DNA from: Gemmataceae bacterium
GTDB lineage: Bacteria; Planctomycetota; Planctomycetia; Gemmatales; Gemmataceae
Assembly: GCA_020847555.1 (NCBI GenBank)
Contig: JADLBT010000063.1
Location: forward strand, 1 to 31,054
Length of the DNA stretch: 31,054 bases
Direction: 5' to 3'
Both the position numbers and the translations under genes were made by a program. Below the pieces are notes generated by a model. The model did not search any database. It was not told the origin of the DNA and was given only the letters and a program-made list of their open reading frames with translations. Of the stretch, positions 18,627 to 26,310 are shown in pieces. Numbering within the stretch: position 1 is the stretch's first letter; each line of letters starts with the position of its first letter.

Positions 18627-18757
18627 CCAACTCCCCGGCCCCCTTCCCTGCGAGGGAAGGGGGAGAAGCCGGGCAGAAGCGCCGGAATGATCACCCAGGC
18701 GCTTGCACCCTTCTCCCCCCTCTCCGTTTCGGGGAGGAGGGCGGGGGGAGGGGTTGG
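18627..18757. repeat. Compound palindromic intergenic element with CCAAC/GTTGG ends
   Basis: A G/C-tract element fills half the divergent gap. It begins CCAAC (18627-18631) and ends GTTGG (18753-18757). Inside are a perfect 11-bp stem with a GCG loop (18639-18649 with 18653-18663) and an 8-bp stem with one G-T pair and a TTT loop (18719-18726 with 18730-18737). It lies between two divergent promoters, so it is not a simple terminator. It resembles the REP/MITE-like GC palindromes common in large planctomycete genomes, but copy number cannot be judged here. Confidence 0.55.
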
Positions 18758-18844
18758 TCCGCGCTGGCGGGACTCGTTTTTGATATACGAACCCTGCCCC
18801 GAGGAACTACAATTCGCACTGTCGCCCGCGGGCCGTTCCCGTCC

Positions 18845-18850
18845 AAGGAG
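18845..18850 (+). promoter_or_regulatory. Ribosome binding site of the beta-propeller gene
   Basis: AAGGAG lies 10 nt before ATG 18861. It decides the start, since the frame remains open far upstream to 18357 over the neighbouring gene on the other strand. Confidence 0.6.
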
Positions 18851-18860
18851 ACACCGACCC

Positions 18861-20099
18861 ATGACCGCGGTTTCCGTTCGTCTGTCGCTCGCGTGCGTCG
18901 CCGTACTCCTCGCCCCGGTGTGCGTGAGCGCCGCGGACTGGCCGAACTGGCTCGGCCCCAACCACAACGGCTCCTCCCCCGAGAAGGGTCTGCTCGTCCA
19001 GTGGCCGGCGAAGGGGCCGAAGATCCTCTGGAAAGTCCCCGGCGGCGAGGGCTATTCCTCGGTCGTGGTCGCGGGCGGGCGGGCCGTCACCCTGGTTCAG
19101 CGCGGAACCGAGGAACTCGTCCTTACCCTGGACGCGGCGACCGGCAAGGAACTGTGGCAGACGAAGATCGCCCCGAACTTCAAGAACGCCTACGGCAACG
19201 GCCCCCGCAGCACGCCGACCCTCGACGGCGCCCACGTCTACGCCCAGTCCGTCAGCGGGCCGGTCGTCTGCCTGGAGGCCGCCTCCGGCAAGGAGGTGTG
19301 GCGGCGCGACCTGCTGAAGGAGTTCGGGGCCAAGAATATCACCTGGGGTCTGTCGGCCTCGCCGCTGGTGGACGGCGACCTCGTCCTCGTCATTCCCGGC
19401 GCGAAGGGGGCCGGCGTCGCTGCGCTCGACAAGCGCTCCGGCAAGACGGTCTGGCAGACCGGCGACGACAAGGCCGCCTACGCCTCCCCGGTGGCGACGA
19501 CGGTCGGCGGGCAGCGGCAGATCATCTTCTTCACCGCCCCCGGGCTGCTGGCGGTCGAGGCGAAGACCGGCAAGGAACTGTGGCGCATCCCGTGGGAGAC
19601 GGAGTACGACGTCAACATCTGCACGCCGCTCATCATCGGCGACCTGATGTTCGTCGCCTCGGGCGAGCGGGTCGGGTCGGCCCTCTTCCGCCTGAAGGCC
19701 CAGGGCAAGCCGGAGGTCGTCTGGGCGAGCAAGGGCAAGGGCGGCAAGCTGACGACCTACTGGGCGAACGCCGTCCACCTCGACGGCCACCTGTACGGCC
19801 TCTCGGGCGAGTTCGACAAGCAGATCGACCTGAACTGTGTGGACCTTGAGACGGGTGCGCTGCGCTGGTCGCAGAAGAAGTTCGGCAAGGCGGCCATCAC
19901 CCTCGCCCAGGGGCACCTGTGGATTGTCACCAAGACCGGCGACCTGGTGCTCGTCCACGCCAACCCGAAAGGCTACCTGGAGGTGGCGCGGGTGCGGAAC
20001 CTCCTCGGCGACAACCGCACCGTGCCGACGCCCGCCAATCGCCGGCTGTACCTGCGTGACCTGCGGAACATCTACTGCCTGGACATCGCCGGGGAATGA
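18861..20099 (+). CDS. Secreted PQQ-binding-like beta-propeller protein
   Basis: This 412-residue protein has a signal peptide (hydrophobic core about 8-20, cleavage likely after C-V-S-A near 24). The mature part opens with DWPNWLGPNHNG, the typical start of planctomycete PQQ-like propellers. Blade signatures recur: L-D-A-A-T-G-K-E-L-W, L-E-A-A-S-G-K-E-V-W, L-D-K-R-S-G-K-T-V-W, V-E-A-K-T-G-K-E-L-W and V-D-L-E-T-G-A-L-R-W, i.e. at least five repeats. The fold is that of BamB and PQQ dehydrogenases, but the absence of other dehydrogenase features suggests a binding or scaffolding protein in the periplasm. The next gene starts 98 bp downstream on the same strand. Confidence 0.9.
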   Translation: MTAVSVRLSLACVAVLLAPVCVSAADWPNWLGPNHNGSSPEKGLLVQWPAKGPKILWKVPGGEGYSSVVVAGGRAVTLVQRGTEELVLTLDAATGKELWQTKIAPNFKNAYGNGPRSTPTLDGAHVYAQSVSGPVVCLEAASGKEVWRRDLLKEFGAKNITWGLSASPLVDGDLVLVIPGAKGAGVAALDKRSGKTVWQTGDDKAAYASPVATTVGGQRQIIFFTAPGLLAVEAKTGKELWRIPWETEYDVNICTPLIIGDLMFVASGERVGSALFRLKAQGKPEVVWASKGKGGKLTTYWANAVHLDGHLYGLSGEFDKQIDLNCVDLETGALRWSQKKFGKAAITLAQGHLWIVTKTGDLVLVHANPKGYLEVARVRNLLGDNRTVPTPANRRLYLRDLRNIYCLDIAGE

Positions 20100-20107
20100 C
20101 GAACCTT

Positions 20108-20167
20108 CCGAGCCCGAAGTGTCAGCGCGGGTCTTTGCCTCGCCCCTCGCTTACGCTTCGGACTCGG
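20108..20167. repeat. Imperfect inverted repeat after the beta-propeller gene
   Basis: Arms 20108-20131 and 20144-20167 pair at about 20 of 24 positions around a 12-nt loop. The right arm contains CTCGCTTACGCTTCGG. It may act as a transcription-slowing hairpin or be a dispersed palindromic element. There is no T-run. Confidence 0.5.
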
Positions 20168-20196
20168 ACTACCGATCTCGGACTTTACCCCTCCTC

Positions 20197-21459
20197 ATGC
20201 ACATCCTCTTCGTCCACCAGAACTTCCCGGCCCAGTTCGGCCATATTGCGGAGTATCTCGTCAAGAAGAAGGGGTTCCGCTGCTCGTTCGCATCGCAGCA
20301 GAGCCTCGGTCAGGTCGAGGGGATCGAGCGCATCCAGTACCACGTCAAGAGCGGCGCGACCGAGCGGACTCACTACTGCAGCCGCACGTTCGAGAACGCC
20401 ATCTGGCACAGCCACGCCCTGTACGAGGCCCTCCAGAGCCGCCCCGACCTCAGGCCGGACCTCGTCGTCGCCCACTCAGGGTTCCTCACGACCGTCTTCC
20501 TGCGCGAGCTGTACGATTGCCCGATCGTCAACTACTTCGAGTACTTCTACCAGCCCCGGGGGGCCGACATGGACTTCCGGCCGGACTTCCCGTCACCGCC
20601 GCTCAACCGCCTCCGCGCCCGCGCGCGCAACGCTACCCTGCTGCTCGATCTGGAGAACTGTGACGCCGGGTACAGCCCCACCCACTGGCAGCGCGCCCGC
20701 CTGCCGAAGATCTTTCACGACAAGGTCCGGGTCATTTTCGACGGCATCGATCTCGACATGTGGAAGCCGCGCACCGGCCTGCCCCGGCGCCTCGGCCAGT
20801 TCGCGATTCCTGACGGCATGAAGGTCGTCAGCTACGTCTCGCGCGGCATGGAGTCGATGCGCGGCTTCGACATCTTCATGAAGGCGGCCCACGTCCTGAG
20901 CAAGATGCGCAAGGACGTGCTGTTCGTCGTCGTCGGCCAGGACCGTGTCTGCTACGGCGGCGATCGGGAGATGACCGGCAGGCTGACGTTCAAGGAGTGG
21001 GTGCTGACGCAGGGCGACTACGACCTGTCACGCTTCGTCTTCACCGGCCTGGTTCCGGCGCCGGTGCTGGCGGACCTGTTCTGCCTCACGGACCTGCACA
21101 TCTACCTGACGGTGCCGTTCGTCCTGTCCTGGTCGCTGGTGAACGCGCTGGCGTGCGGCGCGACCGTGCTCGCGTCCGACACGGCCCCGGTGCGCGAACT
21201 GATCGAGCCCGGGCAGACCGGGCTGGTGGAGGACTTCTTCGACGTCGAGGGGCTGGCACGCACCGCCTCCCGGGTGCTCGATGCGTCCCAGGACTACCGG
21301 CACCTGGGGGCGGCGGGGGCGGCGCTGGTGCGCGAGCGCTGCAGCCTGGAGGTGTGTCTGCCGCAGATGCTCCAGCTCTACGAGGCCGCGGTGGCGGCGC
21401 GGCGGGCTCGGACAGGAGAACGCCGCGCTTCCCAATCCTCGCCCGGTGAGGTACAGTGA
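20197..21459 (+). CDS. Glycosyltransferase, GT4-like family
   Basis: From ATG 20197 the protein has 420 residues and a two-Rossmann GT-B layout. The N-terminal start M-H-I-L-F-V-H-Q-N-F-P-A-Q-F-G is typical of GT4 enzymes. The acceptor-side half includes PDLVVAHSG and a linker near 190 (VIFDGIDLDMW). The C-terminal half holds a S-R-G-M-E-S-M-R-G-F-D block, VVVGQDRVCYGG, a FTGLVP segment and the donor-binding end: L-A-C-G-A-T-V-L-A-S-D-T-A-P-V-R-E-L-I-E. It probably transfers a sugar from a nucleotide-activated donor in the cytoplasm for an envelope or exopolysaccharide glycan; donor and acceptor cannot be told. The start was chosen because the family begins here, although the frame is open further upstream through the preceding gene. 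The C-terminal tail of about 20 residues is low-complexity. Confidence 0.9.
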   Translation: MHILFVHQNFPAQFGHIAEYLVKKKGFRCSFASQQSLGQVEGIERIQYHVKSGATERTHYCSRTFENAIWHSHALYEALQSRPDLRPDLVVAHSGFLTTVFLRELYDCPIVNYFEYFYQPRGADMDFRPDFPSPPLNRLRARARNATLLLDLENCDAGYSPTHWQRARLPKIFHDKVRVIFDGIDLDMWKPRTGLPRRLGQFAIPDGMKVVSYVSRGMESMRGFDIFMKAAHVLSKMRKDVLFVVVGQDRVCYGGDREMTGRLTFKEWVLTQGDYDLSRFVFTGLVPAPVLADLFCLTDLHIYLTVPFVLSWSLVNALACGATVLASDTAPVRELIEPGQTGLVEDFFDVEGLARTASRVLDASQDYRHLGAAGAALVRERCSLEVCLPQMLQLYEAAVAARRARTGERRASQSSPGEVQ

Positions 21460-21525
21460 AGCCGGCGGGGAGGGCGCCTCCCCCGAAGAGCCGGCCCCCC
21501 GGTGTGCCCAAACCCCCTTCCGCGC

Positions 21526-21963
21526 ATGCACGATGTCGTCGAGCGCCACAGCAGCGAGTTGATGCTCCTGGTTCTGTTCGCCATGCTGGTCGGCACGTTG
21601 ATCGTGCTGGTCCCGCAACTCCTCCGCGCCCACCTGCGCAAGGCGGAGATGCAGCACACCGAACACCTGCGCGCTCTCGAACAGGGCATGTCGTTGCCCG
21701 ACCCGGACGAGTCGGCGCGGATGGCCGGCCGCACCGCGATGCTCGTGCCGATAGTCGTGATGATTACCGCCGGCACCGTCACCTGCTTCCTGGTCACGTA
21801 CAAGACCGAGAACATGGTGGCGGTTTCGCTGGCCGTCTGGTGCGTCGCCGGCATCGTCAGTCTTGCCGCGATCACCGGCGGCGTCGCCCTGATGGGGCGG
21901 TTGGCCCAGCTGCAGACGGGCGAGGCGGAGGAGCAGATGCCCGAGAACCCGCTCACCGGCTGA
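21526..21963 (+). CDS. Small membrane protein, unknown function
   Basis: Read from ATG 21526 this is a 145-residue protein; a GTG at 21502 would add eight residues. It has three hydrophobic segments (about residues 11-31, 67-88 and 94-118). A charged cytoplasmic-like stretch between the first two contains LRKAEMQHTEHLRALEQG, followed by acidic PDPDE. The layout of one TM, a basic coiled-like linker and two TMs resembles the DUF6249-like small membrane proteins of many bacteria, but I cannot assign a family firmly. No clear ribosome binding site is visible. It follows the glycosyltransferase by 66 bp. Confidence 0.7.
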   Translation: MHDVVERHSSELMLLVLFAMLVGTLIVLVPQLLRAHLRKAEMQHTEHLRALEQGMSLPDPDESARMAGRTAMLVPIVVMITAGTVTCFLVTYKTENMVAVSLAVWCVAGIVSLAAITGGVALMGRLAQLQTGEAEEQMPENPLTG

Positions 21964-21992
21964 GAGGGTGCCCCCAGCGAGCGCAGCAAACG

Positions 21993-22847
21993 TTACGGGA
22001 CGTTCAGCAGGACGTTGTCGATCAGCCGCGTCGTCCCGAAGTAGACCGCCAACGCGACCAGGACCGCGCCCCGCAATTCTTCCACCGGCTGGAGGGTGTT
22101 GAAGTCCACCGCAGCCGCGTAGTCCAGCCGCACCCCGGGCGTCGCCTCGACGCGCTCGCGGAGCAACCGCACCAACTCCCGGGCGTCGCGCTCGCCTTCC
22201 TCAACGCGCCGGCGCACCTCGGCGAGGGATTCATTAAGAACCGTCGCCCGCCGGCGCTCGTCCGCGCTCAGGTACTGGTTGCGCGAGCTGAGCGCCAGGC
22301 CGTCCGACTCGCGCACCGTCGGACATCGACGGATCGTCACCGGCACGTTCAGGTCGGCAACCATCTGCTCGATGACGCGCACCTGCTGGGCGTCCTTCAG
22401 CCCGAAGAACGCGGCGTGCGGGCCGACGATCGTGAGCAACTTCAGCACCACCGTCGCCACTCCGCGGAAGTGCCCCGGCCGGGACGCGCCGCACAGAACG
22501 TCCTGAAGCCCCTCCACCTCGACGCAGGTGCAAAACCCCGGCGGGTACATGACGGCCGGCTCCGGGTGGAAGACCAGATCGACCCCCTGTTCCGCGCACA
22601 GACGCAGATCCTGGTCGAGGGGACGCGGGTAGCGGGCCAGGTCTTCCTTTGGCCCGAACTGGGTCGGGTTGACGAAGATCGACACGACGACGTACCCCGT
22701 CTCCGCGCGAGCGGCGCGGATCAGGCTCAGGTGGCCGGCGTGGAGCGCGCCCATCGTCGGCACCAGCCCGACGGACTGGCCGCGGGCGCGGGCCCCGGCC
22801 ACGGCGCGGCGGACCTCCGGGACGGTCCCGGCGAGTTGCGGTTGCAT
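21993..22847 (-). CDS. panC: Pantothenate synthetase
   Basis: This 284-residue protein is full length for PanC. It joins pantoate and beta-alanine with ATP to make pantothenate for coenzyme A. PTMGALHAGH at 30-39 carries the HIGH-type ATP motif (H36, H39). Further family motifs are FVNPTQFGPKEDL, FGLKDAQQ and RESDGLALSSRN, the KMSKS-like ATP loop. It lies 12 nt downstream of the CYTH gene on the same strand, so the two are probably co-transcribed. No other pantothenate gene is adjacent. It is convergent with the small membrane protein gene, with 29 bp between stops. Confidence 0.97.
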   Translation of the reverse strand: MQPQLAGTVPEVRRAVAGARARGQSVGLVPTMGALHAGHLSLIRAARAETGYVVVSIFVNPTQFGPKEDLARYPRPLDQDLRLCAEQGVDLVFHPEPAVMYPPGFCTCVEVEGLQDVLCGASRPGHFRGVATVVLKLLTIVGPHAAFFGLKDAQQVRVIEQMVADLNVPVTIRRCPTVRESDGLALSSRNQYLSADERRRATVLNESLAEVRRRVEEGERDARELVRLLRERVEATPGVRLDYAAAVDFNTLQPVEELRGAVLVALAVYFGTTRLIDNVLLNVP

Positions 22848-22859
22848 GGCGGCTCCCGT

Positions 22860-23423
22860 TCACGACGCGCGCTGGCGTTTCTCCAGCAGCAGTTCCAGGT
22901 ACGCGCGCCGCTCGGAGCCCGACAGCCCCAGCTCGGCGGCGGTGCGCAGCAGCACGTCGCGGCCACGCTCCAGGTCCGCTTCCGGCGCCTGGATCTCCAG
23001 CTCCACGAAGCACCCGACCTCATCCACCTCGTCCAGGCACACCTCCAGATCGAACCCCTCGCGCGGCAGGTGGTAGATGTGCCGGCTCTTGTGGACGACG
23101 GCGGTGGGGCGGTAGCCGAGGTGCATGAGCAGGCCGGCGAAGTCCTCCGCGACGCGCGGACCGTCCGCCAGCGGCACCTCGATCTCGGTGCGCGTCTTGG
23201 TCAGGGCGTCGCGCTTCGGTCCCTTGTAGGTGACGAGGTTGGTCGGGCCGATCCGGCGCAGACGCAGGGCCTCGTCGGTGCGGGCGAAGTCGCGGTCCGG
23301 GGCGTTGAAGTAGTGGTCCGTCTCCTCGCGGACCGTCGCCGCCTCTGCTGCCCCCCACTCGGCCAGCCGGGCCAGCAGCGGACCGAAGTCCGCGAGCGGG
23401 AATTTCATCTCGATCTCGAGCAT
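22860..23423 (-). CDS. CYTH domain protein (class IV adenylate cyclase / thiamine triphosphatase-like)
   Basis: The 187-residue protein begins with the CYTH signature ExExK (E3-I-E-M-K7) and continues with the alternating charged strands of a triphosphate tunnel: DHYFN, LRLRR, VTYKGPK, RTEIEV, a K-S-R-H segment, and EVCLDEV followed by FVELEI. This matches CyaB-type proteins that act on triphosphate substrates with divalent metal. Sequence alone does not separate adenylate cyclase, thiamine triphosphatase and tripolyphosphatase. It is the first gene of a likely two-gene unit with panC; the pairing suggests coordinated expression but no known shared pathway. Confidence 0.9.
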   Translation of the reverse strand: MLEIEMKFPLADFGPLLARLAEWGAAEAATVREETDHYFNAPDRDFARTDEALRLRRIGPTNLVTYKGPKRDALTKTRTEIEVPLADGPRVAEDFAGLLMHLGYRPTAVVHKSRHIYHLPREGFDLEVCLDEVDEVGCFVELEIQAPEADLERGRDVLLRTAAELGLSGSERRAYLELLLEKRQRAS

Positions 23424-23589
23424 GATTACGCCTCCCGATCGTTGCGCCGCGCTGCAGGTGGAACAGATATAATCATGACAGCCCCCGGCGGCGAGGGCCA
23501 GGGGGACGGGGGGATGGCAGTGAACACCAGCGCGGGCGCTGTCCCCGGTGAGTCTCCGACTGCCTGCACGGTCGGCGGCCCGATCAACC

Positions 23590-23594
23590 GGAGG
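23590..23594 (+). promoter_or_regulatory. Ribosome binding site of the Rieske gene
   Basis: GGAGG lies 9 nt before ATG 23604. It favours this start over an in-frame ATG at 23515 and over the long open frame further upstream. Confidence 0.6.
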
Positions 23595-23603
23595 TTATTG
23601 GCG

Positions 23604-23954
23604 ATGGAGTCCGCGACGCCGAAGGGCGAGGAGCCGCGGGGGTTCCAGACCGTGTGCAAGGTCACCGACCTGGTCGAGGGCGAGGGGAAGACGGTCGAGG
23701 TCGGCGGCAAGCTGATCGCGCTGTTCCTCAGCGGCGGCCGCTATTACGCGATCGACGACCTGTGCCCGCACATGGGCGCGTCCCTCAGCGGCGGGTGGGT
23801 CGAGAACGGAGCGGTCACCTGCCCCTGGCATGCCTGGCGTTTCCGGCTGGAGGACGGCGCCTGGGCGAACTACCTGAAGGTGAAGATCGGCTGCTACGCG
23901 GTGCGCGTCGAGGGCGACGAGGTGCAGGTCCAGGTGCCGGCGCCGAAGCGCTAA
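23604..23954 (+). CDS. Rieske [2Fe-2S] ferredoxin-type protein
   Basis: This small 116-residue protein has a full Rieske cluster site: C54-P-H56 and C73-P-W-H76 with 16 residues between the two pairs, in the contexts DLCPHMG and TCPWHAWRF. No signal peptide or membrane anchor is seen, so it is a soluble cytoplasmic electron carrier of the type found as the ferredoxin of ring-hydroxylating dioxygenases or as NirD. No oxygenase or nitrite reductase gene is adjacent, so the redox partner is unknown. The next gene downstream encodes an exported cytochrome, but compartments differ, so direct electron transfer between them is unlikely. Confidence 0.92.
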   Translation: MESATPKGEEPRGFQTVCKVTDLVEGEGKTVEVGGKLIALFLSGGRYYAIDDLCPHMGASLSGGWVENGAVTCPWHAWRFRLEDGAWANYLKVKIGCYAVRVEGDEVQVQVPAPKR

Positions 23955-24013
23955 GCAGCGGTTGCCAAACTGGCCCCGCGCGCCAGCGCGGGGCCAGTTT
24001 GGCAACCACTGCT
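23954..24013. terminator. Near-perfect 60-bp palindrome / hairpin
   Basis: Arms 23960-23981 and 23986-24007 pair perfectly over 22 bp around a four-base loop (GCCA). One mismatch outside, the pairing resumes for five bp (23954-23958 with 24009-24013). The palindrome starts at the last base of the Rieske stop codon and ends 17 nt before the next start. There is no T-run, so termination would not be classical; it could protect the 3' end or be a mobile palindrome. Confidence 0.6.
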
Positions 24014-24030
24014 AACCGGAGGGAAGCGCG

Positions 24031-24570
24031 ATGGTCCGTCGTGTCGTGTTCGCCGGCTTGCTGCTTGGGGCGGCCGTGTTCCTCACGTGGCCAGCCGGCG
24101 CGCGACCACAGGTCCAGCGGCCCGCGCCGCAGCTCCTGCCGGCCCCGCGCCTGGTCGAGCCGGGGACGCGCGTCACCCCGAAACTGGAGCCGGTCGCCGA
24201 GACGCGGCTGCTCATGGAGGGGCTGGCCCACGCCAACTTCCGCGGCGTCGAGCGGCTGCTGCGCGCGAAGCCGGCCAACGTGCAGACGTGGACGTTCATT
24301 CGCGGGCAGGCGCTGCTGATCGCCGAGACAGGCAATCTGCTGATGCTGCGCCCGCCGCGCAGCCAGGGCCAGCCGGCCTGGTTCGAGCGGGCGATGGAGA
24401 TGCGCAAGACTGCCACCGACCTCGGACGCGCCGCCGCCGCCCGCAACTTCGCTCTGAGTCGGACCACGTTTGTCAACCTGGCCAATGCCTGCAACCGCTG
24501 TCACCAGACCTTCCGCGTCCCGGTCGAGATCGAGCCCTTCCAGGAGCCGAAGGCCGCGCCGAAGGCGTGA
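24031..24570 (+). CDS. Exported single-heme cytochrome c, cytochrome c'-like
   Basis: The 179-residue protein has a signal peptide (Arg-Arg, hydrophobic core about 6-20, end near W-P-A-G-A) and a Pro-rich linker. The rest is mostly helical, with one heme motif very near the C-terminus: CNRCH at 154-158 followed by QTF. A C-terminal CxxCH on a four-helix protein is the layout of class II cytochromes (c' and c-556), with an axial ligand expected on the first helix. It probably carries electrons or senses small ligands in the periplasm. GGAGGG shortly upstream supports ATG 24031. The preceding gene encodes a cytoplasmic Rieske protein and is separated by a strong palindrome, so an operon is uncertain. 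Confidence 0.8.
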   Translation: MVRRVVFAGLLLGAAVFLTWPAGARPQVQRPAPQLLPAPRLVEPGTRVTPKLEPVAETRLLMEGLAHANFRGVERLLRAKPANVQTWTFIRGQALLIAETGNLLMLRPPRSQGQPAWFERAMEMRKTATDLGRAAAARNFALSRTTFVNLANACNRCHQTFRVPVEIEPFQEPKAAPKA

Positions 24571-24597
24571 CCGCCTCTGGGGGAGGGAGGAGGGAGG

Positions 24598-24637
24598 AGC
24601 TGAAAGCCCACGGGTGGCGTCCCGTGGGCTTTCAGCT
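24598..24637. terminator. Perfect 17-bp hairpin, GCCCACGGG family
   Basis: AGCTGAAAGCCCACGGG (24598-24614) pairs perfectly with 24621-24637 around a TGGCGT loop, 27 bp after the cytochrome stop. AT-rich flanks inside the stem (GAAA/TTTC) give a bidirectional terminator look. A shorter relative occurs at 28761-28790. Confidence 0.65.
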
Positions 24638-24730
24638 TGCATCTCACCGCTCCTTCGCTCGCGCCCTACCATAGCGGAGGGACTCGAACGGATCGCACGC
24701 TCGGACCCAAATCACCTGCGCAACGATCGC

Positions 24731-24736
24731 GAGGAG
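24731..24736 (+). promoter_or_regulatory. Ribosome binding site deciding the GTG start of the GlgC homologue
   Basis: GAGGAG lies 7 nt before GTG 24744, where the family N-terminus begins. Confidence 0.6.
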
Positions 24737-24743
24737 CTTCTCC

Positions 24744-26021
24744 GTGCAAGACGTCCTGGGCCTGATTCTGGGCGGTGGTCGTGGGGCTCAACTCTATCCC
24801 CTCACCAAGCAGCGCAGCGAGCCGGCCGTCCCGCTCGCCGGGAAGTACCGGCTGATCGACATCCCGGTCAGCAACTGCATCAACAGCGGTATCAACCGCG
24901 TCTACGTCCTGACCCAGTTCCTGTCGGTGAGCCTGCACCGCCACATCGGCAACACCTACAGCTTCGATCCGTTCGGTCACGGGTTCGTCGAAATCCTCGC
25001 CGCCCAGCAGACGAACGAGACGGCCGACTGGTATCGCGGCATCGCCGACGCTGTTCGCCAGAACCTGCGCTACGTCCACAGCGATCCGTGTACCGACGTG
25101 CTGATCCTCTACGGCGATCAACTCTACCGCATGGACTTCCGCGAACTGGTCCGCACGCACCGCGACGCCCGGGCCGACGTCACCCTTGCCGTCAAGCCGG
25201 TCGGCGCCGACCGCGCCCCCGGCTTCGGCATCGTCCAGACGGACGAGGGCGGGCGGGTCGTCGCCATGACCGAGAAGCCGGCGCCGGATCGGCTGCCCGC
25301 CCTGCGCACGTCTGCGGCCTGGCTCGACGCTCGCGGTATCCGCAGTCGCGGACGCGAGTACCTGGCCAACATGGGCATCTACCTGATCCGCCGCGAGGTG
25401 CTGTTCGAGTTGCTCAACGCGGCCCCGTCCGCCAACGACCTCGCCACGGAGATCCTTGCCGGCGCCCTGGGGACACACCGATTCCAGGCCCACCCGTTCG
25501 ACGGATTCTGGGAGGATCTCGGGTCGATCCGATCGTACCACGTGGTCCACCTGACCCTCGCCGGAAGCGAACCGCCATTCGACTTCAACAGCCCGCAGGG
25601 GGTGATTTACACCCACATGCGCCACCTGCCGGCGTCGCGCGTCAGCGCCGCCGAGGTGGACGGGTGCTTGCTGAGCGACGGCTGCGTGATCGAGCGCGGG
25701 TCGCGGCTGGAACGGTCCGTCGTCGGGGTCCGGACGCGGATCGGCCGTAACGTGACGGTGCGCGACGCGATCCTGCTCGGGGCGAACTACTACGACGGTC
25801 AGGGGGCTCCGCCCGTGGCGAGCACCGCCCCGCCGCTGGGGGTGGGCGACGATTCGGTCCTCGAGTGCGTCATCGTGGACAAGAACTGCCGGATCGGCCG
25901 CGGGGTGCGCATCACGAACCAGGCGCGGGTGCAGCGGGCCGACGGCCCGAACCACGTGATCCGCGATGGGATCGTCGTCCTTCCGAACGGGGCCGTCGTC
26001 CCTGACGGGACGGTTATCTGA
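24744..26021 (+). CDS. Glucose-1-phosphate adenylyltransferase homologue (GlgC-like), possibly regulatory
   Basis: Read from a GTG start, the 425 residues match the length and layout of ADP-glucose pyrophosphorylase, which makes ADP-glucose for glycogen. The Rossmann-type catalytic half begins L-I-L-G-G-G-R-G-A-Q-L-Y-P-L-T-K and contains YRLIDIPVSNC, GDQLYRMD (catalytic Asp), TEKP (substrate Lys) and F-W-E-D-L-G-S. The C-terminal half is a left-handed beta-helix, ending with the V-I-V-D-K-N and I-V-V-L-P-N-G motifs of plant-type enzymes. Three basic residues usual in the N-terminal loop are missing: Q16, Q23 and E26 stand at positions equivalent to E. coli R32, K39 and K42. This resembles non-catalytic large subunits of plants. 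No other glycogen gene is adjacent. Family membership is certain; activity is not. Confidence 0.9.
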   Translation: MQDVLGLILGGGRGAQLYPLTKQRSEPAVPLAGKYRLIDIPVSNCINSGINRVYVLTQFLSVSLHRHIGNTYSFDPFGHGFVEILAAQQTNETADWYRGIADAVRQNLRYVHSDPCTDVLILYGDQLYRMDFRELVRTHRDARADVTLAVKPVGADRAPGFGIVQTDEGGRVVAMTEKPAPDRLPALRTSAAWLDARGIRSRGREYLANMGIYLIRREVLFELLNAAPSANDLATEILAGALGTHRFQAHPFDGFWEDLGSIRSYHVVHLTLAGSEPPFDFNSPQGVIYTHMRHLPASRVSAAEVDGCLLSDGCVIERGSRLERSVVGVRTRIGRNVTVRDAILLGANYYDGQGAPPVASTAPPLGVGDDSVLECVIVDKNCRIGRGVRITNQARVQRADGPNHVIRDGIVVLPNGAVVPDGTVI

Positions 26022-26310
26022 CCTGGCCCCTCGCCCGGGTCGTCACCCGTGCCGCGCCGGGCTCACCAGCTTGCTCGGGTCGGCTCCTGGATCTCCCGCG
26101 ACTCGAAAAACTCGAAAACTACTCCAGAGAGCCGACTTGACGCCCTCCCCCGCTCTCGGGTAAGATCCTCCCCGACGCTTCCAGGTAACGCACCTTGGGT
26201 CACAGGGCCAGGACGCCTCCCCGGCCCGCACCCGCAGAAAAAGGACTTTCGACGGGTATGTCTGCTCGTTCCCACGGATGGGGTTCCCTTCCCCTCCTGC
26301 CCTACCCCCG
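26022..26310 (+). other. Intergenic region upstream of ispE
   Basis: No gene is recognised in this 289-bp gap. It contains a small direct repeat (ACTCGAAAA at 26101-26109 and 26110-26118), a candidate promoter and a leader of about 140 nt before the preferred ispE start. Confidence 0.5.
26137..26166 (+). promoter_or_regulatory. Candidate sigma70-type promoter for ispE-spoVG
   Basis: TTGACG (26137-26142, five of six consensus bases) and TAAGAT (26161-26166, four of six) are separated by 18 bp, ahead of ispE. Assigned by eye. Confidence 0.35.

Noticed and set aside
18780..18813. TTGATA (18780) and TACAAT (18808) as a promoter of the beta-propeller gene
   Set aside because: The spacer is 22 bp, too long for a standard sigma70 promoter. 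The TACAAT alone is too weak to report as a feature.
13328..19958. Antisense open frames at 13328-14599, 16085-17398 and 18807-19958
   Set aside because: Each lies over a well-recognised gene on the other strand, in the stop-poor antisense register.
21456..23603. Long upstream extension of the Rieske frame
   Set aside because: It runs antisense through panC and the CYTH gene, and its translation lacks domains. GGAGG before ATG 23604 marks the true start.
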